A DNA stretch of 64,000 bases from CAWKAV01 sp963847735 (GTDB lineage: Bacteria; Desulfobacterota; Desulfuromonadia; Desulfuromonadales; BM103). The notes below the pieces were generated by a model that saw nothing but the letters and a program-made list of their open reading frames with translations, had not been told where the DNA came from and did no database searches. Positions 45,001 through 52,624 of this stretch are shown here, one piece after another (positions within the stretch are counted from its first letter, which is position 1; each line of letters begins with the position of its first letter). The stretch covers positions 1 to 64,000 of the forward strand of contig CAWKAV010000001.1 in NCBI GenBank assembly GCA_963847735.1, in the 5' to 3' direction. The translations under genes and the position numbers were made by a program.

Positions 45001-46618
45001 TGATTCGGTAGCCAGTGGTATGGATGCCATCGCCATTGGTACAGACTCTGAGGCTTCTGCTGACAACGCTACGGCAATCGGCGCAGACGCGCTGGCCGAC
45101 CAGGTCGCAGCACTGGCCGTCGGTGATGGTGCCCAGGCAACAGGTTCAAGTGCCAGTGCCATCGGGAACAACGCCGCAGCAAGCGACACCAACGCAACAG
45201 CCGTCGGTGCTGATTCGGTAGCCAGTGGTATGGATGCCATCGCCATTGGTACAGACTCTGAGGCTTCTGCTGACAACGCTACGGCAATCGGCGCAGACGC
45301 GCTGGCCGACCAGGTCGCAGCACTGGCCGTCGGTGATGGTGCCCAGGCAACAGGTTCAAGTGCCAGTGCCATCGGGAACAACGCCGCCGCAAGCGATACC
45401 AACGCAACAGCCATCGGTTCAGACTCGGCTGCTTCTGCTGACAACGCTACGGCAATTGGTGCAGACGCGTTGGCCGACCAGGTCGCAGCACTGGCTGTTG
45501 GTAATAACGCCCAGGCAACTGGAACAAGCGCCACCGCTATTGGAGACAACGCTGCAGCATTCAATACCAACTCGGTCGCCATTGGTACTGATGTAACGGC
45601 ATCTGGGTTGAATGCCAATGCCCTGGGCTTTGATGCGAACGCAAGTGGTAGCGACGCTGTTGCCTTCGGCAGCAGTTCACAAGCGACGGCCGATAATGCC
45701 AGCGCCTTTGGTGCAAGCAGCTTTGCAAATGCCACTCAGGCAACAGCGATCGGTTATGAGACAACGGCTTCCGGGGCGTTTTCAACCGTCACCGGTGCCT
45801 GGAGTAGCGCGAACGGTATTGACGATGTTGCCATTGGTCACAACACGGCTACGGGATCAGGCGGTATGAACACCGCAGTCGGCAGCAATATCGATATCTT
45901 GGGTAACGGCGCCAGCAACACGGTGCTTGGTTATGGCCATCAGGTAACGGGTTCGAATAATTTCGTGGCCGGTGACCCGAATACCGTAACCGGATCTGCC
46001 AATCTGGTGACCGGTAACGACAACGATATTACCGGTAATACAAACTACGTGTATGGTAGCAACAATGACTTCACGGGGAACAACAACGTGGTCGTCGGCT
46101 CCAACAGCACAATTGCTTATGGGACCAATAATGCCGTAATCGTTGGCAATGGCGGCAATATTCAGACCACCGGCGGCGTTGCTATCGGTCAGTATGCTAC
46201 TGTCGGATCCTATGCTACGAACAGTGTGGCTCTTGGTCAGGGCTCAGTTGCTGATCAGGCGGATACCATCTCCGTTGGTTCGTTTGAAAACGAACGGCGC
46301 GTCACCAACGTGGCTAACGGGATTGATAAGACAGATGCTGTCAACGTGCGGCAGTTGAAGCATGTGATGAATGATATAAATGATGTAAAGCATGACGCCT
46401 ATAAAGGCATAGCTTCTGTTGCGGCTATGGCTGCTATCCCTGAGCCTATGCCTGGCAGGAACTACATGCTCGGTGCCGGTGCTGGTCACTATGAAGGTGA
46501 AAACGCAGTTGCCGTAGGCTTCAAGGCAAATCTTTCTGACGCGGTCCGTTTCTCTGCCGCGGTTGGCATCAACAATAATAAGGCGGTCACCAGCGCAGGT
46601 TTGGGCATTAGCTGGTAA
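42026..46618 (+). CDS. YadA-like trimeric autotransporter adhesin, 1,530 aa
   Basis: Large surface adhesin. An extended signal peptide (residues ~1-64; basic RRKAKTKKASR then VMALALVAIITFIPLVPTAS) is followed by a Gly/Ala/Val-rich hydrophobic stretch (about 110-246), then an Asn-rich repeat region (about 404-868) with units like SDNNTVAGTSN. Next is a head-type region (about 878-1258) with YadA repeats such as ATAIGADALADQ, a second Asn-rich block, a neck (RRVTNVANGIDKTDAVNVRQ) and the YadA anchor (MLGAGAGHYEGENAVAVGFK to the final W). GAAGGAG precedes ATG 42026. Three such chains form one beta-barrel and stalk. It is intact and followed by a terminator. Confidence 0.94.
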   Translation: MRNKESQLLEKDEVDKFSVFTQSLISTLIYRRKAKTKKASRVMALALVAIITFIPLVPTASVWAAGSNSTSPAGAPSTPAQVVTSSPALSTVGGGGCAQQYTGAINAFNDATLTANDVGLAANAVGAAAAVVGVAANITAAVADEAAQVATVAAWEIGGTAMDVGGVGLATGVTVVALPAAVVAGGAGMVAGGVAMNAVGVTTGVQALATGAKIVALGAEGVGVAATVTGVASQIAGTVTAHSAQDLVKYTAGLPNCESTFTGTVTVSGGGLNVTGASIFNNDVGVAADVNVQGAVNASQMHATQGISADNGGIWIGDPNGTTYSDGITLGGGALSGAGVGGAQAFTGDVNAVAIGNNAQAQMTGSLALGQDSNAGGTDDIAIGRGVVTGTGGSNIVVGTDVDILAGGTNNTVLGSGHQVTGSNNFVAGDPNAVVGNDNVVTGDNNNVTGDDNAVYGNNNTVIGYNSTVMIGNGNNVAGDGNILIGNNIEITNTGSGNVSLGGDGTNVLAGTGSNNVILGGSGNSLLNSATANEISGTGNTVNGTSDSNDVGGSGNTVTDSNLNAVSGAGNTLANVSDGNTVAGNLNDLDNSNYNQVSGNNSTLLNSDNNTVSGSLNDLQGADGNQVAGYNSTLFRSDNNTVSGDTNNVVDSDNNTVAGAENRVDDASDNNTVAGTSNEVDQNSDNNQVAGDDNNVDWNSDNNTVAGTSNDLVFADQNTVAGDDNTITNSRDNTVAGLKNSLTDNSDANTVSGYSNTLIDNSSGNVVAGSDNSLDPSNFNLVVGAENTLHESDNNLVGGERNAIYHSENNVVGGNSNTLFSGSDNNAVSGAENNVTGDDNVVGGYNSTVLGNENLVVGDGASGTGNNNLVFGEGAMATQGESIAIGSDVDGDGVGAVAAAANTIAIGNDSAASGANANALGFGAAASGMDAIAIGTDSVASDDNATAIGADALADQAAALAVGDGAQATGSSASAIGNNAAASDTNATAVGADSVASGMDAIAIGTDSEASADNATAIGADALADQVAALAVGDGAQATGSSASAIGNNAAASDTNATAVGADSVASGMDAIAIGTDSEASADNATAIGADALADQVAALAVGDGAQATGSSASAIGNNAAASDTNATAIGSDSAASADNATAIGADALADQVAALAVGNNAQATGTSATAIGDNAAAFNTNSVAIGTDVTASGLNANALGFDANASGSDAVAFGSSSQATADNASAFGASSFANATQATAIGYETTASGAFSTVTGAWSSANGIDDVAIGHNTATGSGGMNTAVGSNIDILGNGASNTVLGYGHQVTGSNNFVAGDPNTVTGSANLVTGNDNDITGNTNYVYGSNNDFTGNNNVVVGSNSTIAYGTNNAVIVGNGGNIQTTGGVAIGQYATVGSYATNSVALGQGSVADQADTISVGSFENERRVTNVANGIDKTDAVNVRQLKHVMNDINDVKHDAYKGIASVAAMAAIPEPMPGRNYMLGAGAGHYEGENAVAVGFKANLSDAVRFSAAVGINNNKAVTSAGLGISW
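42353..42763 (+). other. Gly/Ala/Val-rich hydrophobic segment of the adhesin
   Basis: About 137 residues almost free of charge, with stretches such as AANAVGAAAAVVGVAANITA and ALPAAVVAGGAGMVAGGVAM. Several could span a membrane. This is not part of usual trimeric autotransporter architecture. Confidence 0.7.
44851..45420 (+). repeat. 210-bp tandem repeats in the adhesin head
   Basis: The block at 44851-45060 is repeated at 45061-45270 with only two differences seen, and again from 45271 for about 150 bases before diverging; a related start recurs at 45439. 210 bp is 70 residues, five 14-residue YadA head repeats. Such identity implies recent duplication and a potential for length variation. 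Confidence 0.9.
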
Positions 46619-47140
46619 TGGCTTCGGTTCCATGTATATCCAGGGCCCGACTGAAACGGTCGGGCCCTGTTTTTATTCAGAGAGAAGAACCAAATCAAAT
46701 GTTAAACCGCCAGTTAAGAATTCACAGTTCAGATTCCCAGAAGACCGGGATTTCCCTGCAGGAGCCCAACTTGAGCAAAGTGCCATCGCAATTGATCGAA
46801 ACGCCCCTCTGACCGGCACATGATGCAGTTTTCAAAACTGATGTTATCGGCTAACTCCCAATTCCTCACCCTCTGCAATCATGGAAATGCTATCCAGAGC
46901 GTATCGGGACATGCCAGTGAAGGGGATATCATTGTCCATTGATGCATGGATGGCAATAACTTGAATGCCCTGATTCTGTAACACCTGTGTGCAGCTTGTT
47001 GAATCTCAGCTGTCTATATAATACTCCCCAAAATCATAATGTCTCTCGACCGGAAGTTACGTGGCGGTTATAATGAAGGCGGAAACATGGAGCAAGTTTT
47101 TTGTCGCCAAAGAATATTGACTGAGATAGGACACGCTGCA
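46619..47140. other. Intergenic region between the adhesin and M16 genes
   Basis: Apart from the terminator at 46641-46675 I see no gene. A TATAAT at 47017-47022, with only a weak -35 region, may be the -10 of the promoter for the peptidase operon. Confidence 0.5.
46641..46675 (+). terminator. Intrinsic terminator after the adhesin
   Basis: The stem CAGGGCCCGAC/GTCGGGCCCTG is followed by TTTTTATT, 22 bases past the stop codon. Confidence 0.92.
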
Positions 47141-48637
47141 ATGAAGTTTTTAAAAAATTTGATTTTTCTTCTTTTGTCCCTTTCCGTGTTTGGTCTTTCC
47201 GGAACGGCTCTAGGAAGCAGCACTCTCGAAGAAAAGGTGGTCGAGCATCAGTTTGAAAACGGTTTGAAGCTGCTGGTGGTCGAACGGCACGACACGCCGA
47301 TAGTTTCGGCATATATTACCATTGGCGTCGGTTCTGTGCATGAGACCAGCGAAACCCGTGGTGTGGCTCATCTTCTGGAGCATATGCTTTTTAAGGGCAC
47401 AAAAACCCTCGGTACAACAGACTACCAAAAAGAGCGGCCAATCCTTGAAGCCATTGAGCAGGTTGGCGACAAACTGGACACCCTGCGTCTGCAGAGCAAT
47501 GCCGACCCGGCCCAGGTTGCGGCCCTGGAAAAGGAACTGGCGGATCTGCAGGTGGAGCACAAGCAGTACGTGGTTAAAGATGTCTTCTCCAGCCTTTATT
47601 CTGAAAATGGTGGCGTCGGCTATAATGCCTTTACCAGTACGGACATGACAACCTACCTGATCTCTTTGCCATCGAACAAGCTGGAGCTCTGGGCGCTGAT
47701 CGAATCGGATCGTATGAAGAACCCGATATTAAGGGAGTTCTACACCGAACGTGATGTGATTCGCGAGGAGCGCCGTCGTTCCTATGACACCAATCCACAA
47801 CGACGGCACTATGAAAAACTGGTGACGAATGCTTTCACAGTCCATCCCTATCGCAACCCGATTATTGGCTGGCATTCAGACATCGCCAACCTGACACCAC
47901 AGAAGACAAGGCAGTTTCTGCAGAAATATTATGCGCCGATCAATACCGTGATCGCCCTGGTCGGTGACGTCAAGGCTGCCGATGCCATCGCCATGGTTGA
48001 TCGCTATTTTGGCGACATTGACGCCGGAACCCCGGCCCCCAGTGTCGCTGCGATAGAGCCCGATCAAAATGGCGAAAAACGGGCCGTCGATATCTTCGAT
48101 GCTGAACCGCGCCTGGCTTTGGCCTTTCACAAACCGACCCTGCCGCATAAGGATGACTATGTTTTTGACCTGATTGATCAGATCCTGGGTAATGGGCGCA
48201 CTTCGCGGCTTTACCGTGCGCTGATCGAGGAGCAGCAGCTGGCAACTTCGGTGACCGTTTACGGGGCGCCAGGTTCGCGCTATGCCAACCTGTTTGTGAT
48301 TGACGCTATTCCACGCTATCCGCACACGACCGAGGAGCTGGAGGCCGCCATTTATGCCGAGCTTGACAGGCTCAAAAATGAACTTGTCGATGAGGCAGAG
48401 TTGACCAAGGGTCGCAACCGGCTGGTGACCGATCAGTTGCGGCAATTACAGGACAATTCAAGCCTGGCCAGACTTCTGACAACTTATCAGTCCCTTGTCG
48501 GCGACTGGCGCTACCTGGCCACCTATACACAGGAGATTGAGAAAGTCTCTGCCGAGCAGATCAAGGCGGTCGCCAATCAATACTTTACTTCGGCCAATCG
48601 CACTGTGGTCGTTCTGAAGAGGGAGACTGAATTATGA
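47141..48637 (+). CDS. M16-family zinc protease (catalytic partner)
   Basis: 498 residues with a signal peptide (FLKNLIFLLLSLSVFGLSGT). The inverted zinc motif is GVAHLLEHMLFKGT (HxxEH), with the third ligand Glu expected in the following helix (YTERDVIREERRR). A second, non-catalytic M16 half follows. The ATG at 47141 (MKFLKNL) fits the signal peptide; frames opening at 47039 only add a non-secretory extension. It overlaps the next gene by four bases; together they should form the periplasmic M16B heterodimer that clears peptides. Confidence 0.9.
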   Translation: MKFLKNLIFLLLSLSVFGLSGTALGSSTLEEKVVEHQFENGLKLLVVERHDTPIVSAYITIGVGSVHETSETRGVAHLLEHMLFKGTKTLGTTDYQKERPILEAIEQVGDKLDTLRLQSNADPAQVAALEKELADLQVEHKQYVVKDVFSSLYSENGGVGYNAFTSTDMTTYLISLPSNKLELWALIESDRMKNPILREFYTERDVIREERRRSYDTNPQRRHYEKLVTNAFTVHPYRNPIIGWHSDIANLTPQKTRQFLQKYYAPINTVIALVGDVKAADAIAMVDRYFGDIDAGTPAPSVAAIEPDQNGEKRAVDIFDAEPRLALAFHKPTLPHKDDYVFDLIDQILGNGRTSRLYRALIEEQQLATSVTVYGAPGSRYANLFVIDAIPRYPHTTEELEAAIYAELDRLKNELVDEAELTKGRNRLVTDQLRQLQDNSSLARLLTTYQSLVGDWRYLATYTQEIEKVSAEQIKAVANQYFTSANRTVVVLKRETEL

Positions 48638-50070
48638 AGACTCTTCGTACTCTCTCTGCCGCTCTTCTCTATGTTGTTGTCAGCCTCTTGATCCTTGTCG
48701 GCTGTGCTGTGCCACAGCCAACGCGTCCCGATCAGTTGCAGTATCCAGTCCTGAATTTCCAGCTTCCTGAAGTTGAGACAATGGTGCTTGGCAACGGTAT
48801 TCATCTGTATCTCAAGGAGGACAAGGAACTTCCCCTGGTGCAGATCACGGCAATGCTCGGTTCCGGAGCATTGACCACTCCGGCTGACAGGATTGGTTTT
48901 GCCGATTTGTTCGGCAGCACCTGGCGAACCGGTGGTGCAGGAGATCGAAGTCCGGAAGAGTTGGACGCGTTCCTTGATTTCCTGGCCGCAGATCTGGGCG
49001 CCAGTATGGGGCCTTACAGCGCGCAGCTGGACCTTTCCATGCGTGCGGGAGATCTGGCGCAGGGTGTCGCTGTCCTGGGCGACCTGCTGCGGCGCCCGAA
49101 GTTTGCCGCAGAGCGGCTCGAACTGGCGCGCCTGCAGGAACAGGAATATTTGCGCCGTCAGAATGACAGTCCGGGGGCCATCTCCAGACGTCTGCTGATG
49201 GCGGCTCTTTACCCGGATCACTATCTTGGTTATTCACCAACGCCGGAAACGCTGGCGGCGATTTCAAGGCAGGATCTGATCGACTTCCAGCAGACGTATT
49301 TTGCCCCGAATAACCTATGGATAGCAATTTCAGGCGATTTTGACCGTGACAAGTTACTGGAAATCCTGCAGGAGAATTTTGGCGATTGGGCCAGTCGCGA
49401 GGTGCCGCAACAACAGCTGCCGCCGGTGTTGCGCCAGAAATCAGGTTCGATACAGGTTGCAGCCAAGGAGTTACCGCAGACCACGATTGTGATTGGCGAT
49501 CTGGGGTTGAGCAAAGATCATCCCGATCAATATGCGGTCCGTGTCCTTAATTACATCCTCGGTGGTGGCGGTTTTAACTCACGCATGATGCGAGAAATCC
49601 GCTCCAACCGTGGGCTGGCCTACTCGGCTTATTCTTATTTCCAGGTTGGCCGTCGCCTGCCGGGGCCTTTTGTTGCCGGAACGGAGACCAAGAATATCAC
49701 CGTCGCTCCCGCAATCAGTCTGACCCGTGAAATTATGGCAGACTTGCGAAACAATCCGGTGAGTGAAGAAGAGCTGCAACTGGCCAAAGAGAGCCAGATC
49801 AATTCTTTCGTGTTTGGTTTTGAGGACGCTCATTCGGTTGTCAGCCAACAGATGTCCCTGGCCTTTTTCGATTATCCGCAGGATTATCTGGTCCGTTATC
49901 GGGATCGAATTGCTGCTGTAACTGCCGCTGATGTACAACGGGTGGCGCGTGAATACATCGATTTTTCCCGGCAGCAGATCATTCTGGTTGGCAGCCCGCA
50001 AGAGTTCAGAAAGGATCTTGACGAATTTGGCCTGCCTGTTGTTGACGTTGACCTTGAGAAACCACGCTAA
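48634..50070 (+). CDS. M16-family lipoprotein, non-catalytic partner
   Basis: 478 residues. The lipobox is LLILVGC, so it is a lipoprotein. M16 folds are evident (MVLGNGIHLYLKEDKELPLV, FGSTWRTGGAG in place of HxxEH, YFAPNNLWIAISGDFDRDKL). The zinc ligands are lost, but the substrate-binding Arg-Tyr region is kept: ILGGGGFNSRMMREIRSNRG followed by LAYSAYSYF. The usual pairing is an active M16 (upstream gene) and this R/Y-containing subunit. The start ATGA overlaps the upstream stop. Confidence 0.88.
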   Translation: MKTLRTLSAALLYVVVSLLILVGCAVPQPTRPDQLQYPVLNFQLPEVETMVLGNGIHLYLKEDKELPLVQITAMLGSGALTTPADRIGFADLFGSTWRTGGAGDRSPEELDAFLDFLAADLGASMGPYSAQLDLSMRAGDLAQGVAVLGDLLRRPKFAAERLELARLQEQEYLRRQNDSPGAISRRLLMAALYPDHYLGYSPTPETLAAISRQDLIDFQQTYFAPNNLWIAISGDFDRDKLLEILQENFGDWASREVPQQQLPPVLRQKSGSIQVAAKELPQTTIVIGDLGLSKDHPDQYAVRVLNYILGGGGFNSRMMREIRSNRGLAYSAYSYFQVGRRLPGPFVAGTETKNITVAPAISLTREIMADLRNNPVSEEELQLAKESQINSFVFGFEDAHSVVSQQMSLAFFDYPQDYLVRYRDRIAAVTAADVQRVAREYIDFSRQQIILVGSPQEFRKDLDEFGLPVVDVDLEKPR

Positions 50071-50081
50071 AGGATCCTCTC

Positions 50082-51464
50082 TTGACCAAATTCCAAACAA
50101 TCATTGCTAGCAGCCGCCAGTTTTTTGAACACGACCTGTGGGAGATAGAGGCTGCTGATCAGCGTTGGTGGCGTCGATTCATACTCAACCAGGGCCAGAT
50201 TCTGACCTTGGTAGTGCGCGGCTTTATCGCCGATGGCTGCATGTTGCGCGCCTCGGCCCTGACCTTTACCACTCTGCTTTCGCTGGTGCCGCTGTTGGCA
50301 CTGATGTTCTCGGTTCTCAAAGGGCTTGGAGTCCAGAATGAACTGGAACCGCTACTCTTCGATCAGCTGGCCGTCGGTGGTAATACTGCCGTCACCAAGA
50401 TCATTGAATATATAAACAACACCAATGTCGCACGACTTGGCACCTACGGATTGATTATACTGGTCATCACCGTGTTAACCCTGCTTTCAAATATCGAAGA
50501 ATCGTTCAACAGTGTATGGGGAGTCGAAGAGACACGGCCATTGTTGAGGCGTTTTACCGATTATTTCTCAGTAGTGACCATCGGTCCGATTTTCGTGGTG
50601 GTGGCTATCTCCATGACCAGCACCCTGAAAAGCCAACACCTTGTTCAGGCCCTGCTCGATCATGCATACATCGGAGAATTCCTCCTGTCCCTTTTTGAGA
50701 TCTTGCCGTTCATGGTGATGTGGCTGGTTTTTGCAGGGCTTTATCTCTTTATGCCAAACGTTAAAGTCAGTCCGCGGGCGGCTCTGATAGGTGGCATCTT
50801 TGGTGGAACTCTCTGGCAGCTCAGCCAGTGGGGTTACCTGAACTTCCAGGTCGGCGTGGCACGTTACAACGCTATTTACGGGACGATGGCTGCTCTGCCA
50901 ATCCTGATGGTCTGGATTTATCTCTCCTGGATGATCGTACTGCTTGGCCTTGAGATGACTTATGCAACCCAGAATCTGCGGACTATCCGCCAGGACATCC
51001 GTGGGGCACGGGTCAACTTTGCCAGCCTTGAATTTATTGCCCTGACAGTCCTGCTTTTCATCGGACGACGCTTCCATCTCGGCAAACCTGCCTTGGGACA
51101 GGAGCAGCTGTCGACACGTCTAAATGTGCCGCCACGGCTTTTACACACCATTCTGGATGAGCTTGGCCGCCTTGGGTTTGTCGTAGCCACGACGCAGAGT
51201 GTCGAGGATGTCTGTTATCAGCCAGCCCGCTCACTGGAAAAAATAAAACTGTATGAGGTGATCTGCGGGCTTGCCGAAGATGGTAAGGATTACAGCCATT
51301 TGCGCAAGACTCATGAGCTCGCTGTGATCGCCGATTTCGCCGAAACCCTGCATAAAGCTGAACAGGAAGCTTTGGCCGGGATGACATTGCGGGACCTGGT
51401 TTTGCAGGTCGAAAATGCCCAGGGTCAGGTTGTGGCGTCGGAGCGTGTCGGGGTTACGGAATAA
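50082..51464 (+). CDS. YihY/BrkB-family membrane protein
   Basis: 460 residues starting at TTG 50082 with AAGGA upstream. Six helices in the YihY pattern: LRASALTFTTLLSLVPLLAL, IEYINNTNVARLGTYGLIIL, IEESFNSVWGVEETRPLLRR, ALIGGIFGGTLWQLSQWGYL and YNAIYGTMAALPILMVWIYL. A ~160-residue cytoplasmic C-terminal domain (LSTRLNVPPRLLHTILDELG) looks like a winged helix. This family was once called ribonuclease BN; its actual role is unclear. Confidence 0.9.
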   Translation: MTKFQTIIASSRQFFEHDLWEIEAADQRWWRRFILNQGQILTLVVRGFIADGCMLRASALTFTTLLSLVPLLALMFSVLKGLGVQNELEPLLFDQLAVGGNTAVTKIIEYINNTNVARLGTYGLIILVITVLTLLSNIEESFNSVWGVEETRPLLRRFTDYFSVVTIGPIFVVVAISMTSTLKSQHLVQALLDHAYIGEFLLSLFEILPFMVMWLVFAGLYLFMPNVKVSPRAALIGGIFGGTLWQLSQWGYLNFQVGVARYNAIYGTMAALPILMVWIYLSWMIVLLGLEMTYATQNLRTIRQDIRGARVNFASLEFIALTVLLFIGRRFHLGKPALGQEQLSTRLNVPPRLLHTILDELGRLGFVVATTQSVEDVCYQPARSLEKIKLYEVICGLAEDGKDYSHLRKTHELAVIADFAETLHKAEQEALAGMTLRDLVLQVENAQGQVVASERVGVTE

Positions 51465-51528
51465 CGGTCCAACGTAACGGTTTGATCTTCATAGACTGCG
51501 TAGGAATATTGAGTGATCCAGTCACCCA

Positions 51529-51558
51529 GGGCGATGAGTTCTCCATCGCCCATTTTTT
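51529..51558 (+). terminator. Intrinsic terminator after the YihY gene
   Basis: The stem GGGCGATG/CATCGCCC has a seven-base loop and is followed by ATTTTTT. Confidence 0.88.
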
Positions 51559-51700
51559 GCCGGAAGGGTTAATGGGAGTGCCCAGTAGTTCGGGTCCGTT
51601 GGTTTGCAACGGTGCGCATCTGCAAGAAAAAAGGCTCTTATGAGCGTCACTATAAGGTCTGGCCTGCCAATATATCGACTGCACTCAGAGTGATTAAAAT

Positions 51701-52165
51701 ATGGAAATAGCAGGGAAAGAGCAGATTCCTCCAATCATGCAGCGTGTCCGGCGCGGGGCGGTTGATGGCTGGTGGACTGTTTTTAAGATGCTCAAGTTTG
51801 TCCTGCCGCTCTACATCATTGTCGATTTATGCAAAGCATACGGTCTGCTCGAGGGCCTGGGTGCATGGTGTGCACCGTTTATGGGCTTGTTCGGTCTACC
51901 CGGAACGACAGCTTTTGCTTTTGTCGCGGCAGCAATGGTCAACCTCTATGCCGCAATTGCGATTCTGGCTCCACTCGATCTGACGCCATGGCAGGTCACC
52001 CAGTGCGGCGTCATGATGGGTATCGCGCATAACCTGGTTCTTGAAGGAGGGGTATTGAGCAGTACCGGTGCTCGCGGCGGGGTTTTGACTCTTTGCCGAA
52101 TCCTGCTTGCAGCGGTGGCCGGTTGGTTGATGCTGGGCCTGCAGGTGTTGGGGGTCGCGGGATGA
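51701..52165 (+). CDS. Gate-domain (nucleoside recognition) membrane protein, first half
   Basis: 154 residues. The Gate fold is suggested by MLKFVLPLYIIVDLCKAYGL, LPGTTAFAFVAAAMVNLYAA and MMGIAHNLVLEGGVL. Gate domains occur in nucleoside transporters, SpmA/SpmB and FeoB. It overlaps the next gene (ATGA at 52162), which encodes a second Gate-like half, and both precede a copper ATPase. A role in metal or small-solute transport is inferred. Confidence 0.72.
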   Translation: MEIAGKEQIPPIMQRVRRGAVDGWWTVFKMLKFVLPLYIIVDLCKAYGLLEGLGAWCAPFMGLFGLPGTTAFAFVAAAMVNLYAAIAILAPLDLTPWQVTQCGVMMGIAHNLVLEGGVLSSTGARGGVLTLCRILLAAVAGWLMLGLQVLGVAG

Positions 52166-52617
52166 CGATTTTCCTGGAGGCCTGCTTCGGCGCGATGATG
52201 CTCTGCGGTAAACTGGTTATCATCGTGGTGCCGCTGGTGGTGATTTTCGAGGTTCTGCGTTATGCAAAAGTCTTTCGCAGCCTTGGTTCTCGAACTGAGC
52301 CGGTGATGCGTGGCCTGGGCCTGGGCCGCTCTGCCGTTTTACCGCTCTTTACCGGTATTTTTCTGGGGATCGCTTACGGTGCCGGTATAATTATCCGTTC
52401 GGCAGCCACCGGGCAGATGACCCGCCGGGAACTTTTTCTGACCGGACTTTTTCTGGCCACCTGCCACGCCGTGGTGGAGGATGTTTTGATTTTTGTTGTG
52501 CTCGGTGGTGATGCGGTTGTCATGTTGGGACTTCGTCTTGCCCTGGCCATCCTCCTGACCAGCCTGATCGCCAGGCTTTGGAAGCCGCAAGACGGTTCAT
52601 TCGGGACAGAGGTTTGA
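52162..52617 (+). CDS. Gate-domain membrane protein, second half
   Basis: 151 residues. MTIFLEACFGAMMLCGKLVI, IIVVPLVVIFEVLRYAKVFR, LGLGRSAVLPLFTGIFLGIA and LFLATCHAVVEDVLIFVVLG form about four helices. The LGLGRSAVLPLFTGIFLGIA loop is like the Gate consensus. The start ATG 52162 overlaps the upstream stop; the frame extending to 52093 is not needed. The pair is probably one heteromeric transporter. The copA start is only 7 bases downstream of its stop. Confidence 0.72.
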   Translation: MTIFLEACFGAMMLCGKLVIIVVPLVVIFEVLRYAKVFRSLGSRTEPVMRGLGLGRSAVLPLFTGIFLGIAYGAGIIIRSAATGQMTRRELFLTGLFLATCHAVVEDVLIFVVLGGDAVVMLGLRLALAILLTSLIARLWKPQDGSFGTEV

Positions 52618-52624
52618 TTGTTTT

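Noticed and set aside
43661..45735. Long antisense open frames across the adhesin gene
   Set aside because: They mirror the repeated codons of the adhesin, giving low-complexity Val/Ser/Ala proteins; no ribosome sites or known domains.
43234..45800. CRISPR-like appearance of regularly spaced repeats
   Set aside because: Units are in frame, degenerate and coding for the adhesin; there are no constant repeats with unique spacers and no cas genes.
51465..51700. Possible small genes (51454-51734, minus) between the YihY and Gate genes
   Set aside because: They overlap the terminator and show no conserved features or ribosome site. Only the terminator can be supported.
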